Shown piece by piece: positions 10,901 to 21,725 of a stretch of DNA of 64,000 nt. Source of the stretch: Mesorhabditis belari (lineage: Eukaryota > Nematoda > Chromadorea > Rhabditida > Rhabditidae); contig CAUEEP010000933.1 in the NCBI GenBank assembly GCA_958450365.1, positions 1,240,001 through 1,304,000 on the forward strand, read 5' to 3'. The stretch's first letter is position 1; each line of letters starts with the position of its first letter. The notes beneath the pieces are model-generated. The model did not search any database. It worked only from the letters and a program-made list of their open reading frames with translations, and was not told where the DNA came from. The translations under genes and the position numbers were made by a program.

Positions 10901-13900
10901 AGGTACTATTACATGTACTATACAGGTACTATACACGTACTATACAGGTACTATTACATGTACTATTACATGTACTATTACATGTACTATTACATGTACT
11001 ATTACAGGTACTATTACATGTACTATTACATGTACTATTACAGGTACTATTACATGTACTATTACATGTACTATTACATGTACTATTACATTATTTACGG
11101 TAGGTTTTATTCGTCAAAACCGACCAAATGTCGGCAAAATTTAGATAGAATAAATATAGAATGATTTCTAGGTTACTAAAATTGTAACATTACGTAGCTA
11201 AACGGTACCTTTTATATAGCGAAACTCGTTCACCGGAATAAACTCGTTTTCAACAAGACAACCTGTAAAGAAAGGATTTTGAATCGAATTTTTTTTTTTC
11301 AATTTTTCTTCAATATTTCCTTCAATATTTTAATGAATTCCATTTTTTTGTCAATTTTTTTTAAAGTCATTTACTTTTCTGGAAGTCACAAAACCTTTTT
11401 AGCTTAAAAAATTTCAATATTATCTTTAAATCAAGACTACGGTACTTTTTGCAAGCTTATATATTAAAAACTATAAAATGAATAATAGTAATTGAAAATC
11501 GGAGATCCCCAAAAGCCGATCTGGAACTCACAACTGGTTTTGAGGGCAAACATTTCGCTTTTAGCTTTAGAGCTTTAGAAATTGAAGTCAAAGCTAGAGA
11601 GGTTGACGAAGAATAAGAGCAGGCCAACAATCAATGTCAGCTCTACCACCACAAATTCATCAATATCAAATTTGAATCAGCTCAAGGCAGGCAGGCCTAG
11701 TCAAGCCTTGTTTTCTGTCGATTTTTCTAAAACAAACCAGCTTTAATGATTTTCCCGTAATGGCAAAGTAATCGCTCCTTTTTCTCAACGTCATCCCACT
11801 CAGTTTCAGCCGTTACTCGTTTTCCATTAACTTTACAAGAAACTACTGAAAATTTGATTTAATTAGTAAAAATTTGTTTTCAAAAGTATTCTATTGGATT
11901 GGTGAATTGAAAACTGCCGGCTATTGTCATATGAGACATTGACAAGTCTGAGACTCAAAAATCGAGGACTGGAGATGTCCCAGTGTCCCAGTTTGAGCTC
12001 TAGATGTCCCAGTGTCCCAGTTTGTCCCAAGATGTCCCAGTGTCCCAGTTTGAGCTCTAGATGTCCCAGTCTTCAAAAGAAACCCATTTTGGTGTCAATG
12101 GGAAAGTTGTAGAGAATCAAAAATCAAGCTTATATCCAGAATTTTCAGAACGATTCAAAAACTGGTTTTTAAGAAATGCGAAATTCACGAAAACTGCAAC
12201 TATTTTCACAAAACTTGCAATTTTAAGCGAAACTACTAAGTGTTTCTTTTTGGAAATTTCGCTATAAGCCTCATTTTTGATTCTCTACAACTTATCCATT
12301 GACACCAAAATGGATTTCTTTTGAAGAAAGTGCTCAAACTGGGACACTGGGACATCTCCAGTCCTCGATTTTTTGAGTCTCAGACTTGTACTGGGAGTTG
12401 CTGGATAGCAAGACGACCGTTAATGCAATCAAATACAGTGAACAGTTGGGAAAGGTGAATGAATTCATGAAGAAGAATAGGCCCTCCAAGTCAAAGATCT
12501 CCAGTCCTCGAGTTTCGAGTCTTACACTTGTCTCACACACAAACCAAAACCAAACCAAAGTCCCACCACGAAAGAGGAATCCGCAAATTGCCTGTAAAAT
12601 GGGCAGAAGTCGTCAATAATAATGGGAATTATTTCGAATGAATTCATGATTTTATGTTCAATAAATTTTCGTTCAAAGTCAGTTCAAAGTCCGGCATCTT
12701 TCAACTCACCGACCCAATAAAAGCAAAGCCAGCAATTCAGCTTGGCTTTGAAAGATTCACTCTCGATTCATCGAATTTATATTTAATTACGCACCAACGC
12801 AATATAATCGATTATTGTACAGTCGAAGTAGAAAGAGTACAAAACAAAAAAAAACCCATAACCCAAAGACAGGTAAAGAAAAAAAAAAAAGTGAAATGGG
12901 ACTCATAAAAATAATATGACGTTGTTGCGGTAAGTCTTGGTCGCTCTGTAGTTAAGAATCAGTCGGTTAAGTTTCAGTCGGTTAAAATTCAGTCAGTTAA
13001 AATCAGGTCAATTAAGATTTAAATCTAAAGTTGTTTACGTCAAAATTTCATTCCAAAATTGAAAAAAAAATGATGCTGAATGATGTAATATAATGGAAAT
13101 TAAAGTAGAGAAAGTCGAGAAAATACTGTAAAATTATTGTACTCTAGAGGGGTTATCCTGTAGCTATAGAAGTACTGTAATTGGATGGTTAAAAGGGCTA
13201 CAGTACTGCCAGCAAACTGCCAGCAACTACAGCCTACAGTACTGCCAACTGCCAGCAACTACAGCCTACAGTACTGCCAACTGCCAGCAACTACAGCCTA
13301 CAGTACTGCCAACTGCCAGCAACTACAGCCTACAGTACTGCCAACTGCCAGCAACTACAGCCTACAGTACTGCCAACTGCCAGCAACTACAGCCTACAGT
13401 ACTGCCAACTGCCAGCAACTACAGCCTACAGTACTGCCAACTGCCAGCAACTACAGCCTACAGTACTGCCAACTGCCAGCAACTACAGCCTACAGTACTG
13501 CCAACTGCCAGCAACTACAGCCTACAGTACTGCAAACTGCCAGCAAGTCACTACTAAATCCTTTTCAAAAGCAAGGATCCTTTTCAAAAGCACTTACAAT
13601 CCTCATTTGCGAGCTCAAAGTGCAACTTCTCGTCCCGGCCCTTAACACATCTAAAAAAATGAAAAAAATGAAAACTACAGTACTACAGGATCCAAGGCAG
13701 ACTACAGTACAGTACTACAGGACTACAGACTACAGACTACAGACTACAGACTACAGTACTACATTCTAGAATTAAAGAGATTTCTTCGACTCACTTCACA
13801 ACTTGCTTATCGACCACCCCATAACCGTCCGGTTCAACGCGATGATTGTCGGCTGTGATGCAACCTGTAAAATCATAAAGTGTGACATCCAGCTTGACCA

Positions 13901-16900
13901 GAGATCACCTTATCGACCCCCTTACCGTACTCCTTGGCATAGTATTTCCCGTCCGCATCCTTCAGGCAAGTTGTCGCAACACCGACCCCAATTTGCATAC
14001 TTTTCCCCTTAGAGATCTCGACCTGGATGGCGGGTTTTTTGGCTTTTTTGGCTGTAATTTGGCTGTAATTCTATATCTTGCCTCAATCGGTCGATATCTC
14101 ATCCAGGTGGCTCGCTCCTTGTAGATCCCGACTCCCTCGACGCAGCCCGGATTGCCTGAATGCCAAATGTCAAATGTCAAATGCCAAATGCTAAAAATCT
14201 CAGCTTTCAATCAGAGAAATGCGAATTTCAATGTTGGCTTATCGAAAACAAAGGACAAGGCTTTGAATGGGAAAACGAAGCTTCGGAAAAGCCGATCTGC
14301 TTTTCTTTGCTTCGGAAAAGCTAATCTGGAACGCACAGCTAATTTTGGTGCTTAGGTTTTGCATTAGGTTTCAAATTTGAAAGATTCAAAGTACTTAGTA
14401 CTTAGATTGGAAGAGCTACAGTACTTAGCTGAAATTGAAAGAATTGCTTTTTTCTTTAATATTTAAAAATCTGAACAAACTTCCATCAATGCTTAGATGA
14501 ACGTCCATCTCTTTATCGAAGAAACACCTGAAATTGAAATGATAACTTTCAAAGTGGGACCCAGAAATGGACCAGAAATGGCCCAGAAATGGCCCAGGAA
14601 TTCAATGCTGACATCCAGGCAATCCTACAGGAAGCCTGGTCTGTCTGGCATTCAAAAATTCTCTTCAGAACAACATAGAAATTCCCCTACTTATACGTCG
14701 ATCCATCTTCCATTTTTCGATTCTCGCCGGCTTTTAAAACTTTCAAATTCGAATCAAGACAGTCTAAAAGGATCAATTAAAGAATCTTCGAACATCTAAG
14801 CTCAGATCGCAACACTGAGATCAGCTGGTTCTTTTACGATTGAATAGAGTAGAGTGGGGACTTCTGGCTACAATATTGTAATAACCGTCCGGCGATCTGG
14901 AGCACACGCTTTCATTTCTTGACTTTAGCAGGACGCTTTGCCCACTATACAAAACCAGTCCCTATCCTCCTTCCATTCAAATGCCTTCCCCTCCCCTCCC
15001 CTCCTCATCCAGCCATAGCTCAGTTGGTAGAGCGGAGGACTGTAGAGCGAGCAGCTATCCTTAGGTCACTGGTTCGAATCCGGTTGGCTGGAAGTTTTTG
15101 CAAAAAACGAAGGACTAGTTTTCTTTTGAAAACCTTAACTTTTTAAGTTTTCAATAATTTTTAAGCTTTCTACATGAGCTATAAATTGCTATTTGTTTGC
15201 TGTATTTTCCTCCAAAATTTAGCGGTAATTCTAGAAGGCTTGAAAGAGAAAGTCAAGAATGAAGCTGCTCTTTTGACTCGAGATCAGTATCCACTCGTAC
15301 TTTCGAAGGTTCCAGCTTATTTTTTAAAGTTACAAAAAACCGTTTATAAAACTCGAGTCAATAATTCAATGTAAGGAAATGGTTTCCAAAAAAAGCAAAA
15401 AAGTTTGACGAGAGTGACGAGAGCTCGAGGGTAAAGGAGGACAAGCTCTAGCACACTAGAGCAGTCCTCTAGCTCTAGCAAACTAGAGCAGTACTCTAGC
15501 TCTATTCTAGCTCTAGCACACTATCCACGAGACCATCGAGGCAGTTCTGAGGGGAATTTAGATAGCTCGCGTTCTGCAAAAGACTGATTCGAGATGGAAT
15601 TGATCTCGAGTCAAACGACCAGCTTGACCAGCTTGGCCAGCTTGACCAGCTTGGCCAGCTTGACCAGCTTGACCAGCTTGACCAGCTTGACCAGCTTGAC
15701 CAGCTTGGCCAGCTTGTTGCCAGCTTGGCCAGCTTGTTTTTCCTCGGTAACGAGCATTGGATTGAAATCCTGTATTATCTTAAAGGGTAGTTCAAAGGTA
15801 GTTCAAGAACGGGAACAGTCTCAGGGCGTACGGCACGATCAGAAACTCACTGATCGGTTTGAAAGTTATCACCGAGCCTGTTTCGAGTTTTGTCTTATTG
15901 CAGAGGTACGTGAAATGGGAATCTGTCCACGTTGTTCCGTTCAAGATCACTTTCCCATCTTGGTGATTATCCGGTACGCAACCTGAAATAAAGATAAAGC
16001 CACCATACCATACAAACAGAAAATAGTGATTGAAATAAAGCTACAGTATTCTGCAGACACATTTTGTCGACCTTTAGCAGGGTTACGGTAGCTACTCCAA
16101 CTAGCTACAGTAGCTTACAAATGTGAGTAGTATCTAGTGCTAATAGTATCTAATGTCTGGTGTACGGTAGCTTTCTCAGAGTACGCTTGACTGGCTTTCG
16201 ATAAGGGTAGAAAGCCAACTTAACCCATAAATGTCAATGATACGCTCATGTATGGATTAAAGTCTCTAAAAATTCCCTGAGAGACGTAATTTTTGCATTC
16301 TAGTGGATTCTGGAGAGCACGATGCCCTTTTGGCTCAAAAATTTTCAATCAGCTTTCAAAAATTTGAAGGTGGAACTACGGTAGCCGGGGAACAACAACT
16401 ATCGTCTTATAGGAATCGATTTGACAGAATTCTGAGGTTCGGAAAAGTCGATCTGGAAGTCACAAGGGTCAATTAGCTCAAAATTTTATATTGTCTTTAA
16501 ATTTGACGATGTGGAGCTACGGTAGCCGGGCAACAACAACTATCGTCTTATAGAAAACGATTTGACGGAATTCTGAGATTCGGAAAAGTCAATCTGGAAG
16601 TCACAAGGATCAATTAGGTCAAAATTTTACATGGCTTTCCAATTTAAAGTCTGCGGGGTACGGTAGCTGGGGTACTTTTTAGAGTATTGTTTCAGATTAC
16701 GGTATCGAGAGTTGTTCTTTAGGCTGACCGATTGCTCGGATTCCTTTCGTGATCCCGCCGTCTTTGTTCAATTGGAAGCACTTGAATTTGATGAAATCGA
16801 TCACCCACTCTTTGCCTGCAATTCATGAATTCACTTCTGCATTTCTCAGCCCTCTGAGCCCTCAGAGGGCTGAGAGATGCCGAATTTGGCTCAGGCTTAG

Positions 16901-17460
16901 GCTTAGGCTTAGGCTTCAAGGCTGGCTTCAAGGCTGGCTTCAAGGCTGGCTTCAAGGCTGGCTTCAAGGCTGGCTTCAAGGCTGGCTTCAAGGCTGGCTT
17001 GAAGACTCAAGCTTGAAAGCCTAAGCCTAAGACCATTTGATTGATTTTTTTCTTTCCACTCACTCGCAATTGCCCAATTAGCACTTTTAAACAAAAGTGA
17101 CAATGTAATTTAAGGGTTTTAAATCGAATTCACTTACCGAAATTTGCATATCAATCGATTTTCGATTTTACTCAAAAAAAACCCATCAAGAATGTGCCCT
17201 CAGAGGCCCTCAGAGACCCTCAGAGACCCTCAGAAGCCCCCAGAGGGCCCTCAGTTGTCTAATCAGCAGAATTCTCTCTTGAATCAATGTCGTTGATTGT
17301 CGTTGATTGTCGTTCATTTGCCAATGTCGTTGATTTTCCCAATCCCTATCCCCATTCACTTACCCAATTTGCATTTATCAGCAGCTGGCGGAACATAAAT
17401 TGACGCGATTTCCCTTGCTGCAACAAAATCGAGAACGAAAAAGAAAATGAGAAAAAGCAT
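7920..17460 (-). CDS. Secreted Cys-rich protein with repeated MIG-18-like domains
   Basis: Eighteen exons (minus): 17460-17364, 16815-16729, 15982-15851, 14155-14082, 14022-13926, 13864-13795, 13650-13598, 12591-12556, 11845-11738, 11262-11209, 10319-10260, 10171-10107, 9995-9935, 9631-9552, 9405-9343, 9298-9224, 8226-8193, 8149-7920; 491 residues in one frame. It begins with a signal peptide (MLFLIFFFVLDFVAA, cleavage after Ala). Several modules of the form C-x-x-x-G-K-x-x-x-x-G-x-x-W then C follow, e.g. CKLGKEWVIDFIKFKCF, CKVNGKRVTAETEW, CLYRGNRLAFGETQ. This resembles nematode extracellular 'abnormal cell migration protein 18-like' modules; the assignment is by pattern, not alignment. The C-terminal exon starts CKDHLDEQICTRLSLIC, ShK-like but incomplete. 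Intron 14023-14081 uses a GC donor. The final exon end is the least certain part. Confidence 0.72.
8262..8318. repeat. Short GCCAA tandem repeat in an intron
   Basis: Tandem AGCCAAGCC units (about five copies) in the intron between exons 9298-9224 and 8226-8193 of the secreted-protein gene. Confidence 0.75.
8567..8745. repeat. Dispersed repeat, copy 2 (first copy at 3011-3195)
   Basis: Near-identical to 3011-3195 over about 175 bp, same orientation, including TCTGGATGGCAC at 8631-8642. It lies in an intron of the secreted-protein gene. Confidence 0.85.
8868..9192. repeat. Interstitial telomere-like GCCTAA repeats
   Basis: Two blocks (8868-8890 and 9095-9185) of CCTAAG/CCTGCCTAAG units; perfect runs match the nematode telomere repeat TTAGGC read on the minus strand. 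They lie in an intron and are degenerate. Confidence 0.7.
10366..11102. mobile_element. Palindromic MITE-like element, copy A, with internal satellite
   Basis: The left end TACCGTAAATACTGTAATAG and right end TTATTTACGGTA are inverse of each other. Inside is a pair of roughly 95-bp arms (about 10400-10495 and 10507-10602) that would form a long hairpin. The order of parts is the inverse of the related element at 20391-20787. The right end is expanded by a 12-bp satellite (10739-11093). No coding capacity. It lies in the intron between exons 11262-11209 and 10319-10260. Confidence 0.85.
10739..11093. repeat. 12-bp satellite TACTATTACATG
   Basis: About 30 tandem units of TACTATTACATG mixed with TACTATTACAGG and TACTATACAGG variants. 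The core ACTATTACA equals part of the element's own terminal repeat (compare ACTATTACAGTATTTACGG at 20768-20786), so the array probably grew out of the terminus. Confidence 0.9.
11940..12395. repeat. Foldback (inverted-repeat) element
   Basis: GAGGACTGGAGATGTCCCAG-type sequence at 11963-12000 (with two further copies of GATGTCCCAGTGTCCCAG to 12070) is inverted at 12335-12370, and the adjoining text around 12071-12125 is inverted at 12270-12330. The arms differ in copy number of the GTCCCA unit. A partial third copy, CTCCAGTCCTCGAG, lies near 12500. It sits in an intron of the secreted-protein gene. Confidence 0.85.
13195..13545. repeat. 32-bp minisatellite (about 11 copies)
   Basis: Near-perfect tandem copies of a 32-bp unit that starts TACAGTACTGCCAACTGCC and ends AACTACAGCC. 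It is open in all plus frames, producing a misleading 194-codon ORF. It lies in the intron between exons 13650-13598 and 12591-12556. Confidence 0.93.
13675..13762. repeat. ACTACAG simple repeat
   Basis: Runs of CTACAGACTACAGA and TACAGTACTACAGG occupy most of the short intron between exons 13795 and 13650. Confidence 0.75.
15008..15092 (+). tRNA. tRNA-Tyr (GTA), intron-containing
   Basis: Acceptor stem TCCAGCC pairs with GGCTGGA. Box A is TAGCTCAGTTGGTAGAGC and box B is GGTTCGAATCC. The anticodon stem GAGGA/TCCTT closes a CTGTAGA loop with GTA at 34-36; an 11-nt intron (about 15046-15056) follows position 37, as is usual for eukaryotic tRNA-Tyr. It lies in an intron of the secreted-protein gene on the opposite strand. 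A short T run downstream could serve as Pol III terminator. Confidence 0.95.
15424..15530. repeat. CTCTAG-rich palindromic repe at
   Basis: Imperfect copies of CTCTAGCTCTAGCAAACTAGAGCAG that can pair with themselves. Located in the same intron as the tRNA-Tyr. Confidence 0.65.
15615..15737. repeat. 9-bp repeat ACCAGCTTG
   Basis: About twelve tandem ACCAGCTTG / GCCAGCTTG units. Because 9 is divisible by 3 the array is open on the plus strand (a Thr-Ser-Leu run), which is not a gene. Confidence 0.85.
16300..16690. repeat. About 141-bp tandem repeat, first cluster
   Basis: Two to three units with shared landmarks TACGGTAGCYGGG, AACAACTATCGTCTTATAG, ACGGAATTCTGAG and TCTGGAAGTCACAAGG. The 12-bp box starts at 16309, 16452 and 16593. 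The cluster lies in the intron between exons 16815-16729 and 15982-15851; the same family returns at 17760-18285. Confidence 0.88.
16886..17033. repeat. TTAGGC run, 12-bp array and inverted TTAGGC run
   Basis: GGCTTAGGCTTAGGCTTAGG at 16892-16911, then about eight copies of GGCTTCAAGGCT, then AAGCCTAAGCCTAAG near 17017-17031. The two telomere-like runs are inverted relative to each other, so the block can form a hairpin. It lies in intron 1 of the secreted-protein gene. Confidence 0.8.
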
Positions 17461-17759
17461 TGCTTTTCAAAATCAAAATCACAAAAATCTTTCAATCTTT
17501 ATAAAGGAAACCACTTTTTTTTGACTTTTTTGACTTTTTTTTGATCTTTATCGGATCAAATTTCCGTTCTGAAACCTTTCAACGATCGCTTGACCACGTT
17601 GAACTCTTTTATAAACAAACGACACACGATAAACGATAAACGACACTTTTTTTTTTGCTTAGAGTTCAATTTAGCCTTTGATCATCGAGAAATGACATCG
17701 CTTTACAAGCTATTTTGCATAGAAAGTCTCTAGAAATTCCCTGCAAGACGTAATTTTTG

Positions 17760-18285
17760 CGTTCTAGTGTATTCTGGAGTACACGATTGCCTTTAGGCCT
17801 AAAAGATTTCAATAAATTTGCAAAAATTTGAAGGTGGAATTACGGTAGCTGAGCCAACAGTCAATTGTCTTATAGCAAACGATTTGACGGAATTCTGAGC
17901 TTCGGAAAGTTCAATCTGGAAGTCACAAGGACTAATTAGGTCAAAATTTTCTATCGCTTTCAAATTTAAAGTCTGCGGGGTACGGTAGCTGGAGAACAAC
18001 AACTATCGTCTTATTGAAATCGATTTTTCAGAATTTTGAGCTTCGGAAAGTTCAATCTGGAAGTCACAAGGACTAATCAACTCAAAATTTTACATCGTTT
18101 TCAAATTTGACGATGTGGAAGTACGGTAGCCGGGCAACAACAACTATCGTCTTATAGCAAACGATTTTTCAGAATTCTGAGGTTCGGAAAAGTCAATCTG
18201 GAACGCACAAGGACTAATCAACTCGAAATTTTACATCGCTTTCAAATTTGAAATCGGCGGGGTACGGTAGCTGGAGCACTTTTTA
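17760..18285. repeat. About 141-bp tandem repeat, second cluster
   Basis: Three to four units related to 16300-16690. The 12-bp box starts at 17773, 17915, 18056 and 18197, i.e. spacings of 142, 141 and 141 bp. Confidence 0.88.
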
Positions 18286-19078
18286 ACGTCGCAGATCAGT
18301 TGACAACTATACAAAGCCAAATAGTATACTCCTTCAAAACTCTAGCGCACTTTTAGGCTTTCTTAAGGCTCTAGGGGGTGTCGAATTGCATCCTTCTTCA
18401 AGGGGTTACAGGAGTCGACAATCAAGCGAATCTTTAGCCTTTGAAAGAAGCACTGAGCCTTTTCAATGCAAGAAAAGTGAATGCTGGAACACACATCGAA
18501 TTCCCCTTTCAGGAATTCATTCCCCAGGCACCACTTCTGGGGAAAAGAAGAATGAAAAGAAGTCCTTCCCTCCAGAGAAGGACTCTGCCGGGGGGAATCT
18601 CGTTACCCGCACTTGTACCAATTCTTTTGTGAGTGAATTTCGAAATGCTGGATGGCAGGCAACGTGCTGGGAATCGCATTTTCGTTTACTTTTCTTCATT
18701 TTGCCATTGCCAGAATCATTGCCAGAACCCTTAAAAGTCATCGATGAAATTCTCAGAAAGGGAAAAAAAAGAAAAAGGCCATCTGTCTTCTCGAGAAATC
18801 AATTCAAAAACTCACCAGGAGAGCTATGCGAGGTGCCTGGTTGATCCGTTCTGAGATGGCTCATTTTTAGAATCATTACCAGAACCCTTAAAAGTCATCG
18901 ATGCAATTCTCAGAAAGGGAAAAGGGCCATCTGTCTTCTCGAGAAATCCCTTCCTTATGCAAATGAGTTTCCGGATGAGAAAGGGATTCTCTAATAGGAT
19001 TTCGTTGAATAAAAAAACCACACAAAATAGACGAAAAGAAAATTTAGCGCATTTGCAACCAAACAAAAAGTTTTGGAA

Positions 19079-19155
19079 GCCGAGGGCTCGAACTCGAGGA
19101 CAGCATGGATGGCTCGCTTTGTGTACAAGCTCCTTATCCACTAGGCCACCGGCTC
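19079..19155 (-). tRNA. tRNA-like sequence or tRNA pseudogene
   Basis: On the minus strand: box A TGGCCTAGTGGATAAGG, an anticodon-arm-like GCTTGTACACAAAGC, and box B GAGTTCGAGCC followed by CTCGGCT. The T-stem and acceptor stem pair poorly, so this is probably a decayed tRNA. If read literally the anticodon would be ACA. Confidence 0.45.
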
Positions 19156-19257
19156 ATCCCGATCGGGGGGGAGAAAAGGCTTTTAACCGAGATGTTCTCT
19201 TTTAACTGTAAGATCTCTTGCAGCTAGTTTTTACCATTTTCATCAGCATTCTCACTT

Positions 19258-19622
19258 CTATAACTTCTCTTTTAAGCTACGGTACTTCCTTTGTACTTCC
19301 CTTGTAAGTTACAGTACTTCCTTTGTACTTCCCTTGTAAGTTACAGTACTTCCTTTGTACTTCCCTTGTAAGTTACAGTACTTCCTTTGTACTTCCCTTG
19401 TAAGCTACGGTACTTCCTTTACACTTCCCTTGTAGGCTACGGTACTTCCTTTGTACTTCCCTTGTAAGTTACAGTACATCCTTCGTACTTCCCTTGTAGG
19501 CTACGGTACTTCCTTTGAACTTCCTTTACACTTCCCTTGTAAGTTACAGTACTTCCTTTGCACTTCCCTTGTAGGCTACGCTACTTCCTTTGTACTTCCT
19601 TTGTACTTCCCTTGTAGGAGTT
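19258..19622. repeat. 32-bp minisatellite (about 11 copies)
   Basis: Tandem copies of a 32-bp unit containing TACTTCCTTTGTACTTCC and TTGTAAGTTACAG, with a TACGGTA/TACAGTA alternation. Unit length equals that of the array at 13195-13545, although the sequences differ. Confidence 0.9.
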
Positions 19623-20390
19623 TATTTCAGTGAATTCAGGGTCGACCATTTTTAAGGCACACAATCCTTATACTTTTCTACTTTTACAATCGGAACCTCT
19701 TTTCTGGAAGTGACAAGACTGAAAGGCCACTCACTCAACGCTAATCCCTTGAACCACCACAGCTAGGCCTAGCTTGGCCCCATTTCCATTCTAGTGCTCC
19801 AATTCTATTCTCAAACTATAGCATGCCCTCCAGAACTAAAAACGAAATCAATATTTTTCTAGAATGAGACGTCCACTAAAAAAAAGTCGCTCAATCGAGT
19901 CGTGGTCAAAAAGTCTTTAGCTAGCTTTCACCATTTCGCTAGATTTCACCTTTTCGCTTTACTAAATGCTTAAATGAACTTCAGAATTTGCAAATTACGA
20001 AAGATTTCTGGATTTTCAGCTCTAAAATGGAAATTTTCAGCTCTCATTCAAATCTCGGCTTTCGATCTCTCGTCAAATGACAGAAAAAAGGGGAAAAAGT
20101 TTGGCTTTTCTGAAAAAAACATTTCTTAGCACTGATACTCTTGATGTTTACTATTAAATTTGATTGATTTATTTATTTATCTAGATTTAGAGTCTCCCTA
20201 GTTCACTCCAGTCCATTCGTCAACACTGACATTTGAAGAATTGACTGACTAACGCCTTAACGATCAATATAACGACCAACGACCCATATAATCATGTACT
20301 TGAGAAATGTTTCTTTTAACTTGCTCGATTCTTCTTCCAATCCAATCTAAAGCATTCGATTCTTCTTCCAATCTAAAGCCACCGTAAATA

Positions 20391-20787
20391 CTGTAATAGT
20401 CCCCCACCCCCTCGTACAGTCGCGTAGTCGCAAATGTTTTTTGCGTAGTTTTTTAGTATTTCATTTTTTTTCAAAGCGCCCGTACTTTCAAAACATGCGT
20501 CTTTTATATAAAAAAAAGCTGAAATTCAGGGCTATTTTTTGATACCAAAGATAATGACGGTGCGGAGTGTTGCGTAGTCTAGCTTTGAACGCGTTTTTCT
20601 CGACACTGGTTTAAGCTACAATGCTCATTTAAATATCAAAAAATAGCCCTGAATCTCAGCTATTTTTTGATATTTAAACGAGCATTGTAGCATAAACCAG
20701 TGTCGAGAAAAACTTGTTCAAAGTTACACTACGAAACACTCCGCACCGTCATTATGGGGGTGGGGTACTATTACAGTATTTACGGTA
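20391..20787. mobile_element. Palindromic MITE-like element, copy B
   Basis: Ends ACCGTAAATACTGTAATAGT and ACTATTACAGTATTTACGGT are perfect inverses. The inside holds a pair of roughly 95-bp arms around a TTCAGGGCTATTTTTTGAT/ATCAAAAAATAGC core, plus a left sub-part (ACAGTCGCGTAGTCGCAAA) seen inverted at 10700-10730 in copy A. It has no coding capacity and lacks the satellite of copy A. Confidence 0.88.
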
Positions 20788-21069
20788 TGTGGAAATTCTA
20801 GATATCTAGGATCTAGAGATATCTAGATAATTATTTTTTTTATATTAAAAGCTGTCTCATAGAGTGCCCTCAGAATTTCGCAATTCTATCCAATTCGGCA
20901 AAAGAGAACAGGCGAAAAAAAAGCCACCAAAAGCGCGTTTCCAAGTAATTTTCTTCTCATTCTGCTCTCATTTCGTTATTTTTCGTTTATTCCCGTTTAT
21001 ACATTGAATTTTAGAAATACCTGACATTTGATTGACCCCAGAAACACATTATTGAAGCTGTTCTTCTCA

Positions 21070-21160
21070 TGGCCTAGGCTCAGGCTCAGTCTCAGGCTCA
21101 GACTCAGTCTCAGGCTCAGCCTAAGCCTAAGCCTAAGCCTAATCCTAAGCCTAAGCTCTA
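21070..21160. repeat. CTCAGG/CCTAAG inverted simple repeats
   Basis: GGCTCAGGCTCAGTCTCAGG runs are followed by CCTAAGCCTAAGCCTAAGCC, so TTAGGC-like runs face each other. The region is open on both strands as Leu-Ser or Arg-Leu repeats, which are not genes. Confidence 0.7.
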
Positions 21161-21539
21161 AAATCCAGCTTGAAAAAACCCAGATCAACTCCGGAATCGT
21201 GGACAATTGCTAGGTAGCAAAGCTTGTCTTAGTTCACTCGAATCTGGTAACTCTTAGTCTTTTGAATCGTTACTACAACGGGAAAAACCCATTTTGAGTT
21301 ATGGTGCATTTCCAGGGATTTCTTTTCCCCTTTCCAGGATACCCCTTGATGGAGACGAAATGAGGGGTTCTCTTCCCTCTCTTCCCCACCCTTCCCAATG
21401 GAAAAGCATGGCTACATTTCCACATCGATCCCCCATCCTTTCCACCCTTTCCCAGGGTTTTTCCTCTAACAGCCCATCATTTAAAGATAATACAAACTTT
21501 CGATATCAAACTGGTCGTGGTTAGGAACGGAGTTTAAGA

Positions 21540-21725
21540 GTTTTCACTATCAGGCCTGAAGGCTTAAAGGCTTAGGCTTGAAGGCTGGCTTCAAGGCTGG
21601 CTTCAAGGCTGGCTGGCTTTAAGGCTTAGGCTTGAAGGCTGGCTTCAAGGCTTAGGCTTGAAAGCCTAAGCCATGGGCTTGAAGGTTTGGAAGCCTAAGC
21701 CTACGCCTAAGCCTGAGCCTGGCCT
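21540..21725. repeat. GGCTTCAAGGCT array flanked by inverted TTAGGC runs
   Basis: AGGCTTAGGCTTGAAGGCTGG units followed by AAGCCTAAGCC and CCTAAGCCTGAGCCTGGCC, the same organisation as 16886-17033. Confidence 0.75.

Noticed and set aside
10708..11164. Tyr/Thr-rich ORFs over the TACTATTACATG array
   Set aside because: Simple-repeat translations; stop-free by composition.
13195..13545. CRISPR-like regular array
   Set aside because: Units are contiguous with no unique spacers; nematode minisatellite.
13185..13769. 194-codon plus-strand ORF with 32-residue repeats
   Set aside because: The 32-bp minisatellite is open in all frames; it lies in an intron of the opposite-strand gene and has no start context or domain.
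17045..17083. Possible extra exon of the secreted-protein gene reading ANWAIAS
   Set aside because: Its acceptor (TTAAAAG) is poor and the phase does not fit; joining exon 17460-17364 directly to 16815-16729 gives CKLGKEWVIDFIKFKCF in frame.
18386..18844. 152-codon plus-strand ORF
   Set aside because: Overlaps a locally duplicated sequence (18704-18950), has no recognisable domain and low-complexity stretches; likely chance.
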